In this document: positions 22,063 through 35,400 of the stretch, one piece after another | Numbering within the stretch: position 1 is the first letter of the stretch | Layout: each line of letters opens with the position of its first letter | Assembly (NCBI GenBank): GCA_002749535.1 | Contig: MZZL01000391.1 | Span: 372,455-436,454, forward strand | Length of the DNA: 64,000 nt | DNA from: Apophysomyces variabilis | Lineage: Eukaryota; Mucoromycota; Mucoromycetes; Mucorales; Mucoraceae | Direction of reading: 5' to 3' | Notes under the pieces: model-generated | Told to the model about the DNA's origin: nothing | Databases searched by the model: none | What the model saw: only the letters and a program-made list of their open reading frames with translations | Made by a program: the position numbers and the translations under genes

Positions 22063-25000
22063 CTAAACTGAAAACGGCAACTTTAATGGAACTCGGCCGA
22101 TCATTGACCGCAGTGCCTTGACCCATTCTTCACTCTGCTCCACCTCGTCACATACGCAGTCGATATGGAACTCTGGGAATGCCAGCCTAAAGAAGCCACG
22201 TCGATTGTCTGCACAAATGGTTTCTGGCTGGAACACACGCTTATCGGGCATATCTACAAGTGTAACAAGTGTTTGTTCTGCCGCCACGCTCAGCCGCACT
22301 GCGTCTGCGATGTCATACCGCTCCACAGGTTTCCACGAGTGTTCTTGGGATTCATAGCCAACAAACTGACTACCGATCAACCGATAATATCTCCGCTGCC
22401 AGACCTAGGTGATGGTTTAGTTGTTGTTAAAACGGAATAAAAGAGAGCAGTCTTACCGAAGACGACTGTGGCCTAGTCGACAGATACCCGCTCTGCCAAC
22501 ATGTCTCATGCCATTGCCGAATCTTAAGTGCCAAGTCACATTCACGTAGATTCCTAGGAACAGGCTACAACATCCATTGGTGAGGTGAACCTTAATTTGT
22601 ACATCGCCTTCTTACCAAAGTAGGATCGGAAACAGGCAAATACAGCATTTCAACCGACAAGTTACCCACAACTTTGAGCACATCTTCTTCAGCTCCATAT
22701 TGTTGCCTTCGCTGACGTTCTCGAGCTGTTCGCGCATACCAGGAGTTGAAACAATCAAAGCTTGCTTGATATACTTTTTGATGACATGCATGCTGCATAT
22801 GGGCTAACGCAAACCTTGCTTGTCCTATTGCGCCATCTTCTGGATGAACATAACCACAAAGAGACTCCTTCTGCTTCCGAATGCTGGTGAACCATGCACT
22901 TAAACCTGTGCGAGGCTTGACATGGTAATCGGGACGTACATGCAACGCTACAGTGATAATCATATCCGGTACTGCGTCAATAATACATTCATAGTCTAAT
23001 AGCACCTCCTGGCCCAGAACTTCGTATCGAGACATATATTCATAACGACCATCACTAACCACGCATCGAACGTATGTTACTTCCTTTGGGAGTGGTAATA
23101 ATAGGTTATGCGCTCCGCTCACGTGGATATACAATTTGCCATGGTTGCTAGGCAGGACAGGACTTTTGGGGGCATCATTTGCAGCCATGCTCACATCAAG
23201 TAGCTCTGGTGTATCTTTGTTCTGGTACTGATACTGTGGTGCCAGCTCGATTTTGATGCTTTCCTGAATTGATTCAGTGGTTGTGGTTTCCTTGGGTTGC
23301 GCTTCCTCAAACCTCGAAATGGGTCGTACATAGCTGGACGTCGGTCCGATTGTCACATTCCCACAGCTTTCTTGTTTCACGATATGTGCAACAGTCGGTT
23401 TTGTGTCCTGTGGAGAAGGTGGCGCTGAAGTATCAATGCTTTCGCTCACAGAGACTCTGTGGGAGCTAAACGAGGACGGTACAGGCGATTGGACGGATGT
23501 ATCATCCGATAACCTTACCGTAACCATTTTTTCTTTAGGTGGTATATTTTTGTTTATGACAAATCCTCGGATTGTTTCATTATCTGACGGCTGGGTATCA
23601 TCCACATCTTCTTCTATTACAGATCTTGCTGTCTGATGATGTATGCTGTCATTAGAAGTGCGTTTCTCGATCACATCTTGCTCAAAAGCTGTACGACCTT
23701 CCTTTTCTTCTCTGCTGGTATCTTTTGGAATAGGTTCTTGCTCGTTCGCTGTAGCCGCGTTCATCTCCTTGTTGTCAGTCAGAAGACTCATTGTTAGTGA
23801 TTTACGTGCTTCTTCGTGTTCCAACCACTCTTCATGGCTATCAAACCATAGTTCACTATCTGACTCGCTATACTGGGCAAGACTTTTTCTGTCGCTTCGC
23901 ATCGATTCTCTTTTCATCACATTTTCCCAAGTATGAATCCCTGAAGACCAATGCGATCGTTGGCTTCCGCTAAGCCTGCGCATTTCCTCAGCTTGCATCA
24001 CTTGGGATATATCTTTTTGTTTCATCGACTCTTCCAGGATGACCGACGCAGTATCATCCTTAGCAAGTGTTTTATCATCTGAATCTTCTGTTTTGCCAAC
24101 ACTGCCTGTCTGCTGATGAAGTAAGTCATCGTCTTCCGCTCTAATATGGTTCTGTTCCGTATCCACTTGCTGCACTTTGTGATACTCATTATCTTTGGCG
24201 TTGCTGTGCTTTGCATTTCCGTGTTGCGCTTTCTCATTGCTTTCTTCTTCAACCTCATTGTCTTGTTCAAACGCTTCTCGCACTTTCTCAATGACTTCTT
24301 CGTTCATTTCCGCAGCGTTTGTTAATTCGCTGTCATTTGTTTCCTCACCATTTGCAATATTTTCTAGGCTTTGCGCATTAGCGCTTGTGTCATCATATGG
24401 AATAGACAATGTGCATTTTCCGTCAGTACTAATTCTCTGCTCTGCATCTTTGATGTCGTTGATCTCTTCTCCAATCGCGTTAGGTTTGGTTACAGTTTCG
24501 CTGGGCGTGCTTAAAATATCCTGAGTAGTATAATGGTCATTTACAGGAGCAGGTGTTGCTAGTTCGCTGCTTTCTTTGTTAATGCAGTTTGTTTTCTCGT
24601 CGCTCGTTTCATTGTCGTGGATAACAACAGAGTTTGTTGAATGCACAGATAGTTTGTCTTTGTCCACACTGTCGCCAGTATCATACGTGGGTTGCTCATC
24701 GTTGTTTGCTTTGCTGATAACGTCTACAGATTGCATCGGTATATCATCATTTATCTGTGCTTTTTCCTTATCTAAACAAGGGATCTTGCACGGCAATGGC
24801 TCCTTTGCGTATGCAGCAGTGGTATTACTGATTTTGACCTGTTCCAATTCCTGCGACGCATTAGGTTCTGTAATTCCTCTTTGAATATCTTGTCTATTGC
24901 TTATAATATTTCCCGACGTAATGTTGTCTTCTTGCGTTCCAGAAAAAGGCAGCTCCTTATTCTCGATACGCTCTACCATGGATCTGGTATTATTGTGCTC

Positions 25001-26469
25001 TCCTATAGTGGCTATATCGTCGTTATCATGAGAGATTTCTCCTGGCTTCGTTGGGCAATCTAACAGCTCTTTAGCAACTAGTTCTAACTGGCTTTTGCTG
25101 TGATCCAAATCTGCTTGCATAGGGAAAATCTTGTCGGATGCAGTTTTGTCATCAGTTTTCGCGGTTGCAACCGTCGTTTGTACGTCATTGTCATAGTGTA
25201 TTTCAGAGTCTATTTGTTTTTCTTTTTCGATGTCCTTCTTCTCTTCTTGCAGTTTGATATCCGTTCCTTCTGAAGAATGAAGGAGCTGTTCCGTATTTAC
25301 GTCTTGTCGTGCATCTGAGTTATCCGTAAGCTTTGAAAAGGCAGGAGATGGTGATCGAATGGGTTGTTCTACGGATATATCTGTTGGTATCTGCCGAAAC
25401 ACGCTCGACGAAACGTATGATTTGTTTTGCAGGGAAGATATCACTTTCGATTGTCTTTTCATATGATCCGCCGCTTGAGCAACGGCCAAGTATTTCTGTA
25501 ATGCGCTCACTTGCTTTTCTGGAGTATGTGGCTCTACTTGCTGCTTTTCCAATTTTTTCAGTAGGGGGTTATTCTTGACAGCGGACTTTTGAGCTAATCT
25601 AGCTACTTCTTGCTGTCGCGCTAATCGTTGTTTCTCCAATTCTGCTTCTTCTTCATCATTTAATACTTTCTTTTTTCTTTCCTCAACATGACCAGGTCGA
25701 AAGTATCGTCGTGTTGAATTCTGCCTGTCCACAACAGCCTTTTTCTCAGCTGGTGATTCCGCTAGTTGGCGTAGTTGCTTAAATCGGTCGTTGGTTGCAT
25801 AGTTAGGCCGCATACGGTTGTCCACTTTCTTTGTCACTTGCGTTCGATTCTGTACGTTTTCTTGTTTTTCTTCCTCTTCGTCTGTCTGGTCGTCCTCTGG
25901 TGGATCTAGTAAACGTAGCATCTCAGGTTGGCAAACGTCCTTTGGAAAGTACCCCATATCGTTGGGAATATTGGGTGAAGCCCCTTTTTCCAACAACTGC
26001 GCAACAACATTAGGCAAGTCTAGAAAACTGGCCAAATGCAATGTCGTATTATTACATCCCCAGTAACGCGTATTAAGATCGTCCGTACGTGTGTGCTAAC
26101 CATCAAGGGTATATCCATGTTATATATCAAAAGGGAATAATGCAATTCTGGTGTATGTCATACCTTGATTAAATATGAAAGAAGCTCTGTCCGTGCCTTT
26201 TGTGCTGCCGTTATTTCTCCGTTGGCGTCCTCTAGGTGATCGAGCAGAATGTACTGCATTGCGTACAGTGGTTGAAGCGAAGCGCCGAGAATTTCCCAGT
26301 GCTGAAGTTGTGCAACAAGATGAGCACGATCTGTGTCCTGCGTTATGTCCCGTGCTAATGGCGACCATAGAAGCTTGGGATGACCTTGATGCAATTCCTT
26401 AATTCGCTCAAGATCGCCATTCTCTACCGCCTTTGTCCACTCGGATAACAGTGAACTTTCCCCTGACAT
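22063..26469 (-). CDS. Ankyrin + anillin/Bud4-like + PH domain protein, 1411 aa
   Basis: Minus-strand exons 26469..26164, 26095..22616, 22564..22457, 22404..22063. The N-terminus (~1-165) has ankyrin-type helices: NGDLERIKELHQGHPKLLWS, then TTLHLASFLDLPNVVAQLLE and KGASPNIPNDMG. The middle ~900 residues are polar, rich in Glu/Lys/Ser/Thr, with a coiled-coil stretch around 230-300 (DEEEAELEKQRLARQQ). Residues ~1090-1260 resemble the anillin homology region of Bud4: KLYIHVSGAHNLLLPLPKE opens it as in Bud4 (G-I-K-N-I-x-L-P-L-P-K). A PH domain (~1275-1410) begins CWQSGYLSTRP, continues VWQRRYYRLIGSQFVGYE and ends in the usual Trp helix (EEWVKALRSMI). Bud4/anillin proteins organise septins and the division site, so a role in septum or hyphal-tip septin organisation is inferred. 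Confidence 0.82.
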
Positions 26470-28063
26470 GGCGAAACTAGGTGGCGGAAAAGAAAAAGGT
26501 TATACTATTTAGAAGAAAACACGAACGACAACGAAGAAAAAAACGTGCACAGGCAAGACGAGTTACTCAATTTGGCAAACATGTCGTTAGTTGCCGATCA
26601 AAGAGAGAATGCTCCCAGTACCTGTGTAACGTCGTAATTCCAGTCATATGGCCATACCAAATCTAACACTTGCACATCCATAGCGAGGCGCGAATGAGGA
26701 GTCTTGTATCATAATTCACCATCAGCAAGCGCAGTTCAAAACACGTGTTAATTTCTGCATGTAATACAAAGTAGTGGGCGATCCTCTCTATACAGAACAA
26801 TGACAAATGAAATGATCTAACCCGCACAGTCCACCGAATCCCGATTTTAATACATCATGCATCCTCTCTGCATGTTTGAACTCCCCCTAATCTTATATCT
26901 TGCTTAGGAATTCTTTGCGCACTGTATGCACCATGTCTCTCGGAAGGTATCATCCGTTCATCACAAAGAAAACTTTGCACAAGGTACGCTACCTCCTACT
27001 GATTTGATACGCTAAAAGTTTCATCAATATGGTAATTCCATAATTAGTGTACACCCGTTCAATCTTTTTAGCTATATCTACAGATGATACCTGAGGCCTT
27101 GCTGTTATCGCATATGGCTCAAATCCCAGCTCTTATAAGGTCCTGGGAAAACTAGAATTGATCATCTCGTTAGTGTCAAAAATGAATCATCAACCTTAAT
27201 CAAGATACCTCGTGCATGGAAGCACGTTGTATTCTAGGTATTGTATCATGCTATTTGGGATAAAGGTTTCTGAAAACTTTTCTCTGTCATTGGTACGATT
27301 ACTTGACGTCAAGGGCTAACTTATCTAAGGGATTTCTTGTGCTAGAGTGATCTTTTCTACGTGCTCATTTCTACCTTAGTCTATCCTAAAATTGGCATAC
27401 AATTGCCCAGACCAAGGAAAAGATTTGCTTTAGGATACAGTCAGGTAACCTTTACCCATGTTCACTTGCAGGCGTTTGAACTATCAGGTACCTAGAATAA
27501 ATTATCTACCGTTTGACACGTGCGACGTATGTGTCTAACCTGTTCATGTTAAGGTCAGATGGACACTTTGTATCGGATAATATCTTACATTATCGTAAGC
27601 AAATTTTCCCTTCAGTCAAAGTGTCTACGTTCGCTAAGAATGCAAACAACTACGCGTCCACACTCCAACCTTGATGATCCAGTGCATCCCAAATACCTGC
27701 GTATCGCATGAGAACCCGTCTATGGTTTGTGAAAGTGACGATATCTTGCTTTCTTCACTTACCGCGAACAGTTATTCCTGCCAAACAGGCAACAGTTTCC
27801 TTACTGGATAGTTCCCAACTACCAGAACAGGTATACGTATACCTCGATAACACTTTCCTTGTGTCAATGGCTGTTGTGTGAAAGCGACACTCGGTTTTGG
27901 TGGCAATAAAAGGGAATTATATTGCAATTGACATACGTCGTTATCAGTTCACATAATAATAATGTAAGATCTGACAAAGGCTTGTGATCGATGTGCGGGT
28001 GATTTCCCGGCGAAATTGAATCGTCACGTCTCTCCCTTCTTCCAACATTGCTTTGCACCAGTG
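26470..28063. other. Intergenic, about 1.6 kb, no gene recognised
   Basis: Divergent spacer between the ankyrin/anillin gene (-) and the coiled-coil gene (+), so it contains both promoters. All long open stretches lack an ATG or the codon pattern of neighbours. No tRNA or repeat was recognised. Confidence 0.4.
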
Positions 28064-29965
28064 ATGGGATCCTCCTCACAAACGAATTTTGGCGAAAGTC
28101 TGACAGCAGATCATGCCGCAACAATCGCTCATATACAATATTTCGTGGAGAGACATTTGACAGATAATCTGTTAGCTCAAAGATCAAAGTTGGAAATACC
28201 AATACGCGATTTCCTGCAGTAAGCGATTCTTGCAATGTCACGACTGCAAGATCCATAACACGAATAAATAGGAATACCATTCACGAAGCGTGCCGTGTCG
28301 CTCAAGAGAAAGAACGGATTGAATCCAGGTTAAAGCGTTTGGTTGCGCTTAGCAATGACGCTCATCAACAAGCATACGTGCCTTCGAAAAATCAAAAAGT
28401 AGCCACTTCTATCCTAGGTAACATCTAACATAACTATTTCATCAATAACACATCCCAGATCATAAGATCAAATGTATTGAAGATGAATTCGGGAGCAAAT
28501 TATCGAAGTATGTGGAAGTGCGACCCATATATCTGATTGTTGACTTTCTCTTCCTAGGCTGGAAGAACATGAGCAGACCATCGCTGACGTATTTCAACAA
28601 CTATTAAAGGACGTTTCTCAAGCAAAATCAGAGAGACACAACTTCGTGAAAAAAGTAATAGATCATGCGGTCCGCTATGCATCGTCCAAATTCAGAGCGG
28701 CTAGTCATACTCAGCTAGAAAGCGTTCAATATACAGTTCGAGCGTTGAGCCTTGCAACAGTAGATAAATCGGAATATAAGACAATTTTGGACGAGATCGA
28801 ACGTTTTCGGCAATTGGCATACGAAACCCTAGAGTGTGATAAACAGGATCTCCTTCTTGCCAATAACCCGTTTATTCAAGACATGACCCGTCGCTCACAT
28901 GTGCTTTCACAGATCATTCGTGAGAAAGTGGATGAAGCGGTTAGCGTTGATTGGGAGGCATTAATCTATGCTGCTATGGGATTGCACCTCCTGGGAAACT
29001 TGTTTACACTGTACTATAGACATCCTCCAAGCGCAACAACACCAGCATTAACAGCCGCTTTCGTACATGAAGAAGTATCTCGCAGGATAGATTCGGCAAA
29101 CGTAGGCGAGCTGATATCAGATTCATCAGAGATGAAGACATTGAAGAATAGTCAACAGCAATTAGACGAAGCTGTGCAACGTGCCCTGCAACAGATAGAT
29201 AAATTTGATCCAGAAGAAGTCTGGAAACCGCCAAAAGAACTTTTGCAACTGGAGCAAGACTTGGAATCCAATGAAAAGCTATTAGAAACTATCAGTAGCT
29301 ACTTTTCCCAGCCTTTAGAAAACCATTCCGAGCTGCCAGGATCAGAATCTACACTTGAACTGGAGTCATCTCTCAGAAATTTAACGAGTGGAATGAGGGA
29401 ATATAACTATCAATTGGTTGATATGAGATTGCAGCAATATGATCAGTTTGATAATCTTAATAGCGAACTATTTCCTTTGAAAAGAAAACGAAAACGACCG
29501 CAGTTACGGTTCGACAGCTGTGAAGAATGGATCGAGTCGCTTGAAAACCGTCTAAGGGAAACGTATGCTGAATGTGATCCCGCAACACACCCAATGTTAC
29601 AGAAGGAAACATATACTAGCTTCAACCAGGCCTTGCAAACGATTGCAGAAACAACAGAGTAGGTGATGCTATCGTTGACAGCAATCCAAACTTAAGTTTA
29701 TTCATTTAGAACTCATGAGATGTTCCTGTCTAAATTGGCCAATCCCTGTAGCGAAACAGGGAAGATCTCATTAACAGATCTGTTCTTACCGATAATACCG
29801 CTACCCGAGGAAAGAATTGCAACCCAAGTCATATTGTCTGGTCCAGTATATATTGCAACGGATACAATAGCAAGGACATCGGTATTAAGCAAAAGAGTCA
29901 AGATTGAGCGACGGTTGAATGCAGTCGAGAATTCATTGGCACGCCTCGAAAAGAAATCCCCATAA
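28064..29965 (+). CDS. Coiled-coil protein, family not recognised
   Basis: Exons 28064..28218, 28272..28417, 28459..28507, 28558..29658, 29710..29965 (568 aa); every phase closes, which strongly supports one gene. The ATG at 28064 starts MGSSSQTNFGESLTADHAAT. Heptad-like helices cover most of the protein: ACRVAQEKERIESRLKRLVA, RLEEHEQTIADVFQQLL, EELLQLEQDLESNEKLLETI-type segments and the C-terminal RRLNAVENSLARLEKK. There is no motor, kinase or DNA-binding motif. A short basic stretch, KRKRKRP (~405), may be a nuclear localisation signal. The all-helical architecture resembles augmin, kinetochore or spindle-pole subunits, but I cannot assign one. The frame is interrupted only at consensus introns. 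Confidence 0.75.
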
Positions 29966-30727
29966 TAGTTACTTTGCAACATCATCGAGAAACCTTTAGC
30001 ACCAAATGTATATTTATTTTACCCTGTATATATTGTACAGTTATTCAAGGTTTAATTTCGTAAGGGTGTCAAAAAGCCTGTTCGTAAACATAAGCCTATC
30101 AGTTAACAACAGTGTCCAACTGATTAAAATGAAAAATTTTCTCCTTTACTTTGCGTGTGCCTTTAAAGTTTTTTACGAAGAACACTATCAGTCATGCAAC
30201 CGTGTAGACAGATACCATTCGGAAGCGTCGATCGCATGAGATATAGTACTTGATAGTGAAAGTTGTGAGAGAGAGAGAGAGAGAACAAGAACTTGCCTGA
30301 TACGATTATTTTCGACCAATACTTTAAACCAAACGTCAAATCGATTGGAGATTAAGGGAAGAAGAGATAAGGTCTGCATGATGGCCATATGTTGTCTATC
30401 TTTGAATCGGAGTAAGTCACAAGTGATAGAAGGTGATCGAAGGCATGCAGATGACGGACAGCAGCATGTATATGACATGGAATGCTATTGGCAGTCTACA
30501 TATCCGCCATGATCTGAATCAGAAAATGCACTAGTAATAAACTTAATTGTTTGTTTGACAGAACTGCGTGTATTTCCCTGTGTGAGAAAAATAGAAGGCT
30601 TGATAGAACTTGGTGACTTGTAGATGTCTGGCTGAGATTTGGCAATCTCATTTGTTCCACGTGAGGGCACGAGGGGCAGAATTTCTCTTTTGTTCTCTTT
30701 TTCATACCTTTTCTGTTTCGGTGACCT
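29966..30727. other. Intergenic with (GA)n run, likely kinase promoter
   Basis: A (GA)8 tract lies near 30266-30284. Short open stretches on both strands were judged non-coding. Confidence 0.4.
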
Positions 30728-32058
30728 ATGTCCGTTATATCAGAAAAACTACGCAACGACACTTTGGGATTCCCGCCAGCTAAAGGTGCCTTAGGCGATT
30801 CTCCCAATAATGTACAGAACGACCCTCCTACTTGCGACACCATTATAGACCTCACGTAAGTTGAACGGTAGACAGAAAAGTGGAGGAACGACTATTATCA
30901 GATAATTTAACCTTCCATGTAGCGTTCTGAAGGGTGACAATCTCAAACAAGCCGTGCTTGACCTTGCACGATCCGTTTTACCCGAATGGCGTAATGTTCA
31001 GAATGTAGACCTGATCCGTGTGAGTGGTGCTATGACAAAGTAAAGTGCCAAACCCCGTACATGGGAAAGCCTGATAACTAAAACGTGGTTCTCTTTCTGT
31101 ATAGCGCTGTATTTTTTGTGACTTCTGACAAGAAACAACGTGTACTTTTGCGAGTATACGGTATCGGCTGCGACCAGATTGTGGATCGAGAAAAAGAATT
31201 GGTATGGCTTAGTCGCCTATCGTCGCAGAGTCTCTGCCCAAATCTATTGGCCATTTTTGGCAATGGAAGGTTCGAGGAGTATCTTGCATCCACCACTCTA
31301 ACCTCGAAGGATATACGTGATCCGGAAACTTCAGTTCAAATTGCAACCTGTTTACGTCAGTTCCATAGCAGTGTCAATGTGTATCCACCCACTGGGGAAC
31401 TAGAGATCTGGCGGTGTGTGAATAAGTGGTACTCTACCGTGTTTAACCTTGTACCAGCTCTGAAGCAAAAGACTGATCAAAATACTTTGGAAGAACTTGA
31501 TCTACGTCGTCTTCAGCAAGAGATCCAACACTGCAAATCCATTTTGGCACGTACTCCCAGTCCTATTGTAGTTGCTCATAACGATGTAAGCTCAACAAAG
31601 CCGTGACACCTTGCAGCATAAATATTCACATGAATGCATTTTAGACTCAATATGGTAATGTCCTGAGACTTGATCGCACAGGAGAACTTGTTGTCGTGGA
31701 TTTCGAATATGCTGGTTATAATCCACGAGGCTTTGACATTGCCAACCATTTCTGTGAATGGATGTACGATTATCATTCTGATCAACCAGCTACCTTCCGG
31801 GCTGAGAAATTCCCGACAGATGAAGAACAACTTCGCTTCATTGAAGCGTATCTGAAGGCTTCAGACGATCCGCACGATGAAGCCACAACCAAGAACGTAC
31901 AGAAGGAGGTTTCGGTATGGGTCATGGGAAGTCACTTGTTTTGGGGACTCTGGGGATTGATTCAAGCCAGCCAAAGTGAAATCGACTTTGATTATTTCTC
32001 ATATTCCGCTCAACGTTTGAAGGCGTTCCGCTCTGAACTTGCCAAGTGGTCCGCGTAA
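30728..32058 (+). CDS. Choline/ethanolamine kinase
   Basis: Exons 30728..30855, 30923..31039, 31105..31585, 31645..32058 (379 aa). The N-lobe has RVLLRVYGIGCDQIVDREKE. The catalytic Brenner motif VAHNDTQYGNVL (~238-249) is split by intron 3 right after HND. The choline kinase motif follows at ~255-285: VVDFEYAGYNPRGFDIANHF. The order and length fit the CKI1/EKI1 family. The enzyme phosphorylates choline or ethanolamine with ATP in the cytosol, the first step of the Kennedy pathway to phosphatidylcholine and phosphatidylethanolamine. Choline versus ethanolamine preference cannot be told from sequence. The start ATG (MSVISEKLRND) is the first in frame after an A/T-rich stretch. Confidence 0.93.
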
Positions 32059-32445
32059 GTATGACGCTTAGGTGCTTGACCCGTCTGAATACCACTTGTC
32101 CTTCGTATACTATCACCTTATTGTAAATCTAGTCTCTGTCTTATTTTCTCCTCTACCTCTTCTATTCTTACTAACATCTAATAGTAAGAGTGATTTGTAT
32201 CTTATATAAAGGGAACTACAGGTTTTTGCATAGTATTTCTCCACTTTTTTGGTTCCATATACTTCATTTCCTTAGCGTATTGGAGATCTTCCACAGGCAA
32301 AAAGACATATTTGCAATAGCATAAGCGCCACACAGTAAAGAAACAGAGGCCAAGAAACAAACGTGGACATTGATGATGCTAATATATAGTGGAGATAACT
32401 AGCTAGCAAGCGAACTAGAGCAAGTTCTTTAATATGAAAAAAAAG
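32059..32445. other. Convergent 3' spacer
   Basis: 387 bases between the kinase stop (+) and the helicase stop (-). A/T-rich, no feature recognised. Confidence 0.4.
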
Positions 32446-35400
32446 TTATAATATTGCAACGTATTTTTCGATTCCTTTTGTCCTCATGAATGCGAAAGTG
32501 CCTTGCTCTACACGGTTTTCAAGCTCTTCTCTGATTTGCTTCATTATCGTGTCGGCCGGCATTTTGATCTTCTGTGACTTCATCTGCCGTTCAACTATTG
32601 ATCGGGTTTCCTGCAATGTGAAAGGCATTGCCACTTTGCCTATCTCCTGTATCGCGTTAGTGACACACTGCTTTAAAGTCAAAGATGATGCCGATTCGGA
32701 TGCTTCTGTTTCGCTCTTTTTAGTTTTTCGAGGTGGAATAATCAATTTCTCGTTCAATGCCTTCAGCATTTCAGGTTTGCATACAGAGTCTAACGCTTTC
32801 GTAGCACTGGAGTTTGGGGCTGCTTTCTTCGCCGCGGGTATATTTTCTATCTTACTAGTAGCTTTCCGTTTGGCAGCAGCGGATGCGGAAAGGGAAGTCT
32901 TCGTAGTACCCATTAATGGTCTAGACATGGTTGCTGCCATGATAGAATTGTTTCTCAGCAGATTGGCAGCACTGGTGAAACCAGGTAGATTGCCACCGAT
33001 TTTCGGTACAGCGGCTTTCAAAGGGGTAAATGATGGGGTGTACCGATGATATGAATCCTTCTCCATGCAGCTACCGGAAAAGAAAGCCGAACACAATTAA
33101 CTTTCATCGACCCTTATCGTCTGCAGCGAAGGACGTGGTTACTTACTGCTTGTAGTCCTCATCACCACCCTTCCAGATTTTGTTTCCCTTATGTTCTAGT
33201 TTTGTATCTTCTTCCGGCACAGGCCTACCTAATACACGAGCAACCCATTCTCTAACGCTAGCATTCCAGGCAGGCGTTTGAGTTTTGTGGTCTTCTGTAG
33301 GAATTGTAGTTAAAAATCGGGTCAGCGATCGCTGAGACGATTCGCCCCACAATTGCCGTTCCTCAGCAAACGAACAGTATACAAAACCTATCAAATGGAG
33401 TTAGTGACACATAATTTACTATATACTCACATTTAGCTCTAGTGATCCCTACGTATAGAAGACGGCTTTCATAATGTTAATCAGTAAAAATATCGAACAA
33501 ACATATCATGGACTACCTCTCCTCTTTTACGTCGGCTTTCGAATGCGGAATGATTGTTTCTTCACACCCAACGATAAACACGCATGGCCATTCAAGTCCT
33601 TACGTGGTATTTAGGAAATAATGAAGGTAGAGCTATCAGGTACCTTTAGCAGTGTGTAGGGTCATAATCGAAACTTTCTGTGTATGAAATTAATTCAGTT
33701 ACGATATTTTGATACTCTCCCACTATCTCATACCCCATCGGCCGCTTCGTCATGCTCCTTCTGATCCGCACTAAGCGAGCTTGCTTCCAGAAAAGCTGCG
33801 ATTGGATCAACAGCGTTGATACTTAGAAAACGGAATTATTTACTATTATGAACTTAGCCCTACTTGTTAACTGTACCTAGTCTCGTCGTCAATCTTTGGA
33901 GCCTGGAAACTGGCGGCAAAGGTGATCAATTCACCGACGTTTTCCCAGCGTGATTCATAGTCTGTGCTATAATGGTCTTTCAAGTACTTCTGGTAGTCGA
34001 CGGCTTCCACTATATATTTGATTATTGCCGAAACAGGTTCCTATAGTACAATTAACAGTTCTGATTTAGTGCTCCTCTCACCTACCTTACGAGCAACCAT
34101 AGCACTGAATTCATTATACACGGTAAGTAAATGGCGTAGACCTTGTTTGGCCTTGTTGTTGATAGAAATCTTAACAGGAGGATCGGATCCGCCTTTACCA
34201 GTGTTGGTAATTATTTCCAAGACCTTGATTATATCCCACTCTTCCTGACGGCACAGCTCTTGGATACGCCCCAACGAGACTTCACCAATGCCACGTTTGG
34301 GAACATTGACAACACGTTCGAAGGACGACGCATTTTTGGGGTTATAAAAGAAATTCAAGTAAGACAGAATATCTTTCACTTCTGCACGCTCTAAGAATTT
34401 GACACCTCCAACCTAAAGCAAGTTTAATAAACCAACATCAATGGAATAGAGCAACATGCACATACCACAACATATGGAATCTGGTGGGAGCTCAAAGCTT
34501 GTTCTATGTTACGAGACATAAAATTCATTCGCACCAAAATAGCAATGTCCTTATAAGTGATTAAGCCCTTCGAATACTTGATAATTCGATCGATTTCGTC
34601 AGCAACAGATGCGGCTTCGCGTGTGTCATCCTTCATCTTCAGCAAAGATAATGGTACTCCGACAGGATTCTGCGTGAACAATTGCTTCGGATGGCGATTT
34701 TGATCTATATAGATTTTAGTTATTTATCAAACGAAAGTATACTACGTACCATGATTCACCACGTGAAGAGCCGATTTTAATATAGAGGCAGTACTTCGAT
34801 AATTTTCTTCCAAATTGACAACTGCAGTGCCTTGAAAATCGTGGCTCATCTTCCAGAAGTTGTAGGTATCGGCGTTGCGCCAACCAAAAATACTTTGATC
34901 CGGATCTATCATATTCCCATAATTAATCGAAATATTTGTGAACTACCAATCATCTAGCACCTCCTACAATCGAAACGTTCTTTTCTCCGGCAGCAAACAA
35001 TTTCACAAGTTCGTATTGAACTGAGTTGGTATCTTGAAACTGTTAAGACATATATGAACTTTTATTATTCATTTGTAACGACTTTCACTTACCTCGTCCA
35101 CTAAGACATGTTCAATAAATCCCGTAAATTCCGGGTTATGTTCCAGAAGGGCTCTGGTGCGAAGTAGGAGATTGTCAAAGTCCTACAATTTGTGAGCATA
35201 ATGACAGTCAGGAAGAACGATCCATACCACCATATTTTCCGCATCCAAACGTTCCTCATACGCCCTATACTGATGCTTTAAGATGCATTGTTTTGGGCGG
35301 ATACAAACATACCGAAATATAAGAATATGGTCGTTTTTGCCCCTATCACCGTTGTGCTTGGCAACATAGGCATCGACATCCAGGCCTTGGTTTCTTGCTT

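Noticed and set aside
23643..24884. Several plus-strand ORFs of 80-110 codons
   Set aside because: Antisense shadows of the long exon of the ankyrin/anillin gene.
27864..28280. 138-codon minus-strand ORF
   Set aside because: Antisense to exon 1 of the coiled-coil gene and its promoter; no supporting exons.
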